Below are positions 33,964-38,539 of a stretch of DNA of 38,539 nt, one piece after another; position 1 is the first letter of the stretch; each line of letters begins with the position of its first letter. Made by a program: the position numbers and the translations under genes. The notes below the pieces were generated by a model. It saw only the letters and a list, made by a program, of their open reading frames with translations. It ran no database searches and was not told the DNA's origin. Source of the DNA: Dehalococcoidia bacterium (GTDB lineage: Bacteria; Chloroflexota; Dehalococcoidia; GIF9; AB-539-J10); assembly GCA_021162545.1 (NCBI GenBank), contig JAGGYM010000003.1:1-38539 (forward strand). Direction: 5' to 3'.

Positions 33964-35220
33964 ATGATTAAAGTGCTCGCAAATTTCCTGGGGAAGGTTA
34001 CTCAGCTTGAAGGCAAAAAATTCCTCAAGCTCGGCGAGGAAGTCAATGACTCGGAAATTATTGCCCCTGAAATGAAAAACAGCGAGGTCTCACTCTACAT
34101 ACATATTCCTTTCTGTAAAACGCTCTGCCCTTACTGCTGCTTTAACAGATACCTATTCAACGAGGAAAAGACAAGAAAATACTTCCAGCACCTGAAAAAA
34201 GAACTTGACCTCTACCTTCAAAAGGGTTTCAGGTTTTCAAGCTGCTACTTTGGTGGAGGAACCCCCACCGTGTTGATGCCCGAATTGCTGGAATTCATAG
34301 ACTACCTGAAAAGTAATTCCCTCGGGAAAGAGATTTCTCTGGAAACAACTCCACGCGAGATAGATGAAGTAAACGTAAACCTCCTGAAGCAAGCCGGGGT
34401 CAACAGGCTCTCCATCGGCATTCAAAGTTTCGACAGCGATATATTGAGGGCTATGGGGAGGGCATTCTGCAACGAAGAAGAGCTGAAGGAAAAAATCTTA
34501 ACCGCCAGGAACAATTTCGATACCCTCAATCTGGATTTCATCTTCAATTTTCCTTCGCAATCCATCGAAAGCTTCCAGGCTGACCTGGAGATCTTTAACA
34601 GCCTTGACATAGACCAGGTTACATTCTATCCCCTGATGCCTTCCCCTCATAAAAAAAACGCCCTGGAGAGAAGATTTCGCAAGGTAGATACCTCCAGGGA
34701 AAAGGATTTTTACGACGTCATTCTTCAAACCACACACGCCAGCGGATATAACGCCTCGACCGCCTGGTGTTTTTCCAAAGGCAAGAGAATGATAGATGAA
34801 TACGTGGTTGATTTCGATGATTACGTAGGAATTGGAGCAGGATCTGTAAGCCTCCTACAGGGAAATTTCTACGTGAACTCATTTTCCCTGGACAAATATG
34901 CAGAGCTTACAGGACAAAACAGGCTGCCGATAATCAGGTTGAGAAAACTTTCAGACCACGAATTAATGTACTACTACCTTCTGTCAAAACTATTTGGTAT
35001 AAAGCTGGACACGGATAAATTCCGCCAGAAATTCAAGGTCGACATACACAAAACGCTGAGGAAAGAACTAATGTTTCTCAAGCTCTCTGGCCTGGTTCAA
35101 GAAGAAGAGAGCGCGATAGAAGTAACCCTGAAGGGCATGTATCCCCTGAACGTGATGATGAGAGAATTTTTCTCTTCCTTGAACGGATTGAGAGAATACT
35201 GCATTGAGAACCAGCTTTGA
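33964..35220 (+). CDS. Radical SAM protein of the HemN/HemW (coproporphyrinogen oxidase-like) family
   Basis: This 418-residue protein has SLYIHIPFCKTLCPYC, a CX3CX2C cluster motif followed by CF rather than the C-x-C of true HemN; this is closer to HemW. Further motifs are CYFGGGTPTVL, LSIGIQSFDSDILRAMGR and FIFNFPSQ. The C-terminal half has YVGIGAGSVSLL and a HemN_C-like winged-helix segment. HemW relatives handle heme rather than oxidise coproporphyrinogen, so a substrate cannot be named. A GGAG site lies only 2 nt before the ATG; a GTG 9 bp later is better spaced. The gene ends 5 bp from the convergent menA. Confidence 0.8.
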   Translation: MIKVLANFLGKVTQLEGKKFLKLGEEVNDSEIIAPEMKNSEVSLYIHIPFCKTLCPYCCFNRYLFNEEKTRKYFQHLKKELDLYLQKGFRFSSCYFGGGTPTVLMPELLEFIDYLKSNSLGKEISLETTPREIDEVNVNLLKQAGVNRLSIGIQSFDSDILRAMGRAFCNEEELKEKILTARNNFDTLNLDFIFNFPSQSIESFQADLEIFNSLDIDQVTFYPLMPSPHKKNALERRFRKVDTSREKDFYDVILQTTHASGYNASTAWCFSKGKRMIDEYVVDFDDYVGIGAGSVSLLQGNFYVNSFSLDKYAELTGQNRLPIIRLRKLSDHELMYYYLLSKLFGIKLDTDKFRQKFKVDIHKTLRKELMFLKLSGLVQEEESAIEVTLKGMYPLNVMMREFFSSLNGLREYCIENQL

Positions 35221-35225
35221 ACTAA

Positions 35226-36119
35226 CTACAAAACCACCGACAGGATATAGCCCACACCCAGAAGCACCTGCGTCAGCATCACAACGAGAACGTTGTTCTT
35301 CATCGCCACCGCCATTTTCTCTGGCACCTCTCGCTGACTCAAAGCAGCCTGAACGGCCTTTATAGCCAGGGGAAGCGTCAGCAAAGCTATTAGCGAGAAG
35401 ACCGGCATCATCTCCATTGCTACAGCGCCAACTATCCACAAATAGGCCACCGCGGTGAGTATTGAATAAACCATCCCTGCCTTTCTCTGGCCCATAACGA
35501 TGGGCAAGGTTTTTCTGCCGGCTTTCCTGTCAGCTTCCACATCAGGAAATTCGTTCAGAAGAAGCAGGTTATGCACCAGTATTCCCGAAGGTATGCACAT
35601 GACAACTGCCGGGAGGGTATAAGCAGCAGTCTGCACAAAATAGCAGCCAAGAACGGGCAAAGCCCCCATCCCCACCCCGGGGGCCCACTCGGGCCATCCC
35701 ATTCTGGTTAAGAAGGGCGTGTAAAGGACAACGCACATCGCCCCTACCACAATTAAAGGCAGCAACAACCATCCTCTGGTCATGATAAAGTAAACGCCTA
35801 TGGGCACCGCCAGTACGAGCGAAACCACCCCAAACCAGAGAACCTGGCGCGGAGCAAGGAGGCCGGGCGGCAATATGCCACTGCCACCGCTGAAAGGAGT
35901 CCTTTTTGTTTCCAGGTCTATACCGCTTCTATAGTCAAAGTAGTCGTTGAGGACGTTCACGCTGATATGGCACAGGAGCAAGCCCAGGAAAGCCAGCAGA
36001 GCATAGCCCAGCCGAAACGAACCGTCATGCCAGGCCACAGAAGTACCCAGAAACGCCAGCACAACGGAAAGCACCAGAAACTGCGGCCTCGTTTCCAGAA
36101 ACCATATCTTCAGCCTCAT
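35226..36119 (-). CDS. menA: 1,4-dihydroxy-2-naphthoate prenyltransferase-like protein (UbiA family)
   Basis: MenA attaches the polyprenyl tail to DHNA in menaquinone synthesis. The 297-residue protein is highly hydrophobic (about eight or nine membrane helices). It has the UbiA Asp-rich motif NVLNDYFDYRSGID, a second Asp motif NEFPDVEADRKAGRK, and ETRPQFLVLSVV at the N-terminus. menG/ubiE is about 77 bp upstream on the same strand, which supports a menaquinone role. Some UbiA paralogues use other acceptors, so the gene symbol is probable rather than certain. It is convergent with the radical SAM gene. Confidence 0.82.
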   Translation of the reverse strand: MRLKIWFLETRPQFLVLSVVLAFLGTSVAWHDGSFRLGYALLAFLGLLLCHISVNVLNDYFDYRSGIDLETKRTPFSGGSGILPPGLLAPRQVLWFGVVSLVLAVPIGVYFIMTRGWLLLPLIVVGAMCVVLYTPFLTRMGWPEWAPGVGMGALPVLGCYFVQTAAYTLPAVVMCIPSGILVHNLLLLNEFPDVEADRKAGRKTLPIVMGQRKAGMVYSILTAVAYLWIVGAVAMEMMPVFSLIALLTLPLAIKAVQAALSQREVPEKMAVAMKNNVLVVMLTQVLLGVGYILSVVL

Positions 36120-36196
36120 TATCTGCCTGCCGCTATTTTATCCCGGGAATCAACCCTGACGCAAACAAGACGATCAGCCCACCATCCATTGCCAGA

Positions 36197-36949
36197 TCAC
36201 CTCTTTCCTAAATAGCTCAGTTCTACCTTCCTGGTGGCGACATGAACTGTCACCGCACCAAAAGTCAGTGGATAAGCTTCAATATCTCTCAAGCCTGCCT
36301 TCTCCATAACCCGCTTCAACTCAGGAGAGCTGGGAAATTCTGATATCGACCGCGGAAGATAAGCATAGGCTTCCTTATTTCCTGAGATAGCTTTCCCCAG
36401 AAAGGGGAGAATTCGAAAGAGATAGAGAGAGTAAATCCTGCCGAATATCCTGCGCCGGGGCTGGCTGAATTCAAGACAGAGCAGCTTCCCCCCTTCTTTC
36501 AATACCCTTGCTATTTCCCCAAGCGTCCCCCCGATATCCGCGTTCCTCAAGCCAAAGCCGATAGTGACACTATCAAAGGTATTATCAGGAAAGGGAAGAA
36601 GCTCTGCCTGAGCGCAGATAAGCTCCAACTTGCTGCGTGGGGACTTTCTTATCTTATCCTGAGCTTTCACCAGCATATCCTGGCAAAAATCGACCCCGAC
36701 GATATCGCTCCCCTCACCAATTCTGCGGGCCACCTCCACAGCAAGGTCACCGGTGCCCGTAGCTATATCCAGAACCATTCCCCCAAACCCAGCATCAATC
36801 CTGGAAGCAGTGAATCTCCTCCAGTATTTATCCCTGCCAAAACTGAGCAATGCGTTGAGGAAATCGTAGCGAAAGGCAATGCCAGAAAACATCCTGCGGA
36901 TATATATTCCCCTATCTGTCATTTTCCTGCTACTGTTGCCGCCACACAT
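36197..36949 (-). CDS. menG: Demethylmenaquinone methyltransferase (MenG/UbiE)
   Basis: SAM-dependent methylation of demethylmenaquinone, the last step of menaquinone synthesis. The 250-residue protein has the UbiE signature: IAFRYDFLNALLSFG, VLDIATGTGDLAVEVA (SAM motif I), DSVTIGFGLRN, and LCLEFSQP. The start is either the ATG at 36949 (MCGGNSS, no ribosome site) or the ATG at 36922 (MTDRGIYI), preceded by CAGGAA at short spacing. It lies upstream of menA on the same strand. Confidence 0.92.
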   Translation of the reverse strand: MCGGNSSRKMTDRGIYIRRMFSGIAFRYDFLNALLSFGRDKYWRRFTASRIDAGFGGMVLDIATGTGDLAVEVARRIGEGSDIVGVDFCQDMLVKAQDKIRKSPRSKLELICAQAELLPFPDNTFDSVTIGFGLRNADIGGTLGEIARVLKEGGKLLCLEFSQPRRRIFGRIYSLYLFRILPFLGKAISGNKEAYAYLPRSISEFPSSPELKRVMEKAGLRDIEAYPLTFGAVTVHVATRKVELSYLGKR

Positions 36950-37028
36950 ATTAACAAAGAAGACAACCGCTGAGACCGGCCCGGGGCCCCGGCGACAGAA
37001 CCTTTGTTCCAGAAGACCTTCTCAACGC

Positions 37029-37043
37029 AAGTATAGTATACTT
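37029..37043. promoter_or_regulatory. 15-bp palindrome AAGTATAGTATACTT between menG and hydrolase
   Basis: A perfect inverted repeat (AAGTATA/TATACTT around one G) lies in the 207-bp divergent gap. It overlaps a plus-strand TTGACA (37042-37047) and a minus-strand TATACT. This placement would suit an operator acting on one or both divergent genes. No regulator gene is nearby, and no -10 at standard spacing was found for the TTGACA. Confidence 0.35.
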
Positions 37044-37156
37044 GACAAGCGTCGCGCTGCCTTGATTGCTTTCTTGAGCCAGGGAGAAGGAACGAGAGCA
37101 GTGCCCGGCTTTTTCTCGAGGAATGGAAGCACTCTTTACAAAGAGACAGCTATATA

Positions 37157-37924
37157 GTGAAACCAGAAGTTTTTTGCCTGCAAAGTGAAGGCCTTGATCT
37201 CATCGGAGAAATCTATATTCCACTGGGGAATAAACCTCACCCCTCCCTGTGCATCTGCCACGGCATCCCCGCCACCCCATATAGCCCCGATGGTGAAGGA
37301 TATGCTTCTCTGGCACAAAGGTTTTGCGCCGCAGGTTTTGCCACCCTGATCTTCAATTTCCGCGGTACCGGAAAAAGTCAGGGCAATTTCGACATGCAGG
37401 GATGGAGCAGGGACCTGCAGGCTATTCTGGATTTTCTTACCGGCCTTGATGAGGTGGACAGGAACCACATCCATCTCCTCGGTTTCAGTGGAGGAGCAGC
37501 AGTAAGCGTCTACGTTGCCTCTCAAGACCCCCGCATATCTTCTCTAATCGCCTGCGCCTGCCCTGCCGAGTTCAGTATCCTGGCCAACAAAGAAACGCTC
37601 CACTCTTCCATCCAGCATTTCCACGAAATTGGGGCCATCAAAGACGAAGACTTCCCTCCCTCACCCGAAGAATGGCTGGAAGGATTCGAGACAGTTTCTC
37701 CAATTAAATGGATAGACAAGATTTCTCCCCGCCGGTTGCTCCTGGTCCACGGGGACGCCGATGAAGTAGTGCCCCTGGAGCATGCATACAAACTGTATCA
37801 AAAAGCCAGAGAACCCAGGGACCTGGCCATAATTCCTGGAGCCAGGCATAAACTGCGTTTGGATAAGGCCGCAATGGACACCGTCCTGGACTGGCTCAAG
37901 AGCAAACAGGCAGGCACAATTTGA
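37157..37924 (+). CDS. Alpha/beta hydrolase, unknown substrate
   Basis: The 255-residue protein starts with GTG at 37157. It has the alpha/beta-hydrolase oxyanion region ICHGIPATPYSPDGEGY, the nucleophile elbow GFSGG (Ser111), the acid in HGDADEVVP (probably Asp202) and the base in PGARHKLRLD (His231), so the triad is complete. FNFRGTGKSQG after the third strand is typical of serine aminopeptidase/acyl-esterase-like members. The substrate is unknown. It is divergent from menG and followed directly by the rplU promoter, so it is not part of the ribosomal operon. Confidence 0.85.
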   Translation: MKPEVFCLQSEGLDLIGEIYIPLGNKPHPSLCICHGIPATPYSPDGEGYASLAQRFCAAGFATLIFNFRGTGKSQGNFDMQGWSRDLQAILDFLTGLDEVDRNHIHLLGFSGGAAVSVYVASQDPRISSLIACACPAEFSILANKETLHSSIQHFHEIGAIKDEDFPPSPEEWLEGFETVSPIKWIDKISPRRLLLVHGDADEVVPLEHAYKLYQKAREPRDLAIIPGARHKLRLDKAAMDTVLDWLKSKQAGTI

Positions 37925-37950
37925 CACCTGCCAGTTTGGACTGATAGAAT
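37921..37950 (+). promoter_or_regulatory. Predicted strong promoter of rplU-rpmA
   Basis: A perfect TTGACA (37921-37926), 18 bp, then TAGAAT (37945-37950). The -35 overlaps the end of the hydrolase gene. Transcription from about 37957 would give a ~120-nt leader to rplU, long for this compact genome. Confidence 0.6.
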
Positions 37951-38011
37951 CCCTATGCTTTTGATTGTTCATTTGAATGGTCACTACGAGGGAGAATAAA
38001 GGTCCAGTAGC

Positions 38012-38055
38012 TTTTCCCCCGGCCCCGGTGGGCGCTTTGCATGTAAAGGGGAAAA
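38012..38055 (+). promoter_or_regulatory. Hairpin in the rplU leader, possible L21 autoregulatory element
   Basis: TTTTCCCC (38012-38019) pairs perfectly with GGGGAAAA (38048-38055) around a GC-rich interior (CGGCCCCGGTGGGCG). The ribosome site GGAGG at 38066 is only 10 nt beyond. Ribosomal protein leaders, including L21 leaders, are known in other bacteria; I cannot say whether this matches a described class. Confidence 0.4.
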
Positions 38056-38077
38056 CCATATAAGTGGAGGCATTAAG

Positions 38078-38398
38078 ATTTACGCCATTATTGATCAAGG
38101 CGGCAAACAGTACAAAGTCGCTCTGAACCAGACGATAGAAGTCGAGCGCCTCGATGCACCTCAGGGTGAATCCGTGGAGCTGGGCGAGGTACTGTTCATT
38201 GGAGACACCAGCGATATCCTCGTGGGCAATCCAACTATCAAAGATGCCAAAGTTATGGCCACTTCCCTAGGTGAAGCCAAAGGAAACAAAGTCACGGTGT
38301 TTAAATATAAATCCAAAGTGCGATATCACAGAAAACAGGGCCACCGCCAGATACATACCAGCCTGCTCATAAATGAAATTATCAAGCCCGGAGATTAG
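38078..38398 (+). CDS. rplU: 50S ribosomal protein L21, apparently starting at AUU
   Basis: L21 is an early-assembling 50S protein. The track lists only 38174 onward, but the conserved N-terminus is upstream in the same frame: ATT TAC GCC ATT reads (M)[13 protein letters not shown], the standard start of L21. No ATG, GTG or TTG occurs in this frame between the stop at 37997-37999 and that point. A GGAGG ribosome site (38066-38070) stands 7 nt before the ATT. I therefore call an AUU start, giving 106 residues, the usual length. The rest matches ([28 protein letters not shown]). A G-to-T sequence error at 38080 would also explain it. rpmA follows 1 bp after the stop. Confidence 0.9.
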   Translation: MYAIIDQGGKQYKVALNQTIEVERLDAPQGESVELGEVLFIGDTSDILVGNPTIKDAKVMATSLGEAKGNKVTVFKYKSKVRYHRKQGHRQIHTSLLINEIIKPGD

Positions 38399-38399
38399 G

Positions 38400-38539
38400 A
38401 TGGCACATAAGAAAGCAGGTGGGAGCATAAGGGGCGGGCGCGATAGTCAGTCAAAGCGCCTGGGGGTAAAAAAATACGGAGGAGAGCAAGTGCGCGCTGG
38501 AAATATTTTGATGAGACAGCGCGGAACGCGCATATTTGC
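38400..38539 (+). CDS. rpmA: 50S ribosomal protein L27, N-terminal part (cut by window end)
   Basis: The ATG at 38400 opens [20 protein letters not shown], then [23 protein letters not shown] up to the window edge. This is L27, whose N-terminal tail reaches the peptidyl-transferase centre. The usual GSTKNGRDS reads GSIRGGRDS. There is no N-terminal cleaved extension of the Firmicutes kind. Its ATG lies 1 bp after the rplU stop, the standard rplU-rpmA pair. Confidence 0.95.
   Translation, partial: MAHKKAGGSIRGGRDSQSKRLGVKKYGGEQVRAGNILMRQRGTRIF

Noticed and set aside
1-38539. CRISPR arrays, prophage, toxin-antitoxin or defence genes
   Set aside because: No regularly spaced repeats or matching protein families were found on either strand.

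Overview
This 38.5 kb window is bacterial chromosome of roughly 50% GC with tightly packed housekeeping operons and one small accessory patch at the left end. The gene set suggests an anaerobe: an aldehyde:ferredoxin oxidoreductase (AOR) with its ferredoxin partner, a B12-dependent class II ribonucleotide reductase, and menaquinone-pathway genes. A division cluster of only mraZ-rsmH-ftsA-ftsZ, with no murein genes, and a GAF/nuclease-like/HPRT fusion point to the Chloroflexota, probably near the Dehalococcoidia. That placement is inference from gene content; no rRNA is present to test it.

Left region (1-3995). An IS3-family transposase (orfA plus a cut-off orfB joined by a probable -1 frameshift) lies at the edge. 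Next comes a promoter and a two-gene unit of polyferredoxin and AOR. The AOR appears to have Tyr in place of the first cysteine of its cluster motif. A flavodoxin relic follows (frameshift, internal stop, truncated), butted against a truncated transposase on the opposite strand. Two copies of a ~27-bp repeat next to the transposase start probably mark the IS end.

Middle region (3996-22418). ftsH is on the plus strand. A minus-strand run then carries metG, a small zinc-finger ORF, rsmI, the GAF/nuclease-like/HPRT fusion, nrdJ and nrdR (with a NrdR-box-like site upstream), and ftsZ, ftsA, rsmH and mraZ, preceded by a promoter and MraZ-type repeats. Divergent from mraZ, the plus strand carries trmD-rplS-priA in overlapping order, then dnaJ, which looks leaderless.

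Right region (22481-38539). The minus strand holds gpsA-plsY-der-argF and then purD-purE-purB-purC-purS (transcribed in that order), a small encapsulated-ferritin-like protein, a short coiled-coil protein, rsmG and gap. The plus strand has a DUF212 (divergent PAP2) membrane protein and a HemN/HemW-like radical SAM protein. menA and menG/ubiE follow on the minus strand, then an alpha/beta hydrolase and the start of rplU-rpmA on the plus strand. rplU has no ATG/GTG/TTG start where its conserved N-terminus begins; an AUU codon 7 nt from a strong Shine-Dalgarno is the best candidate, behind a ~120-nt leader with a hairpin.

No tRNA, rRNA, CRISPR array or phage module was recognised. I found no clear new multi-gene defence or biosynthetic system. 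The most unusual items are the AUU-initiated rplU, the three-domain HPRT protein, the substituted AOR cluster motif and the reduced division cluster.
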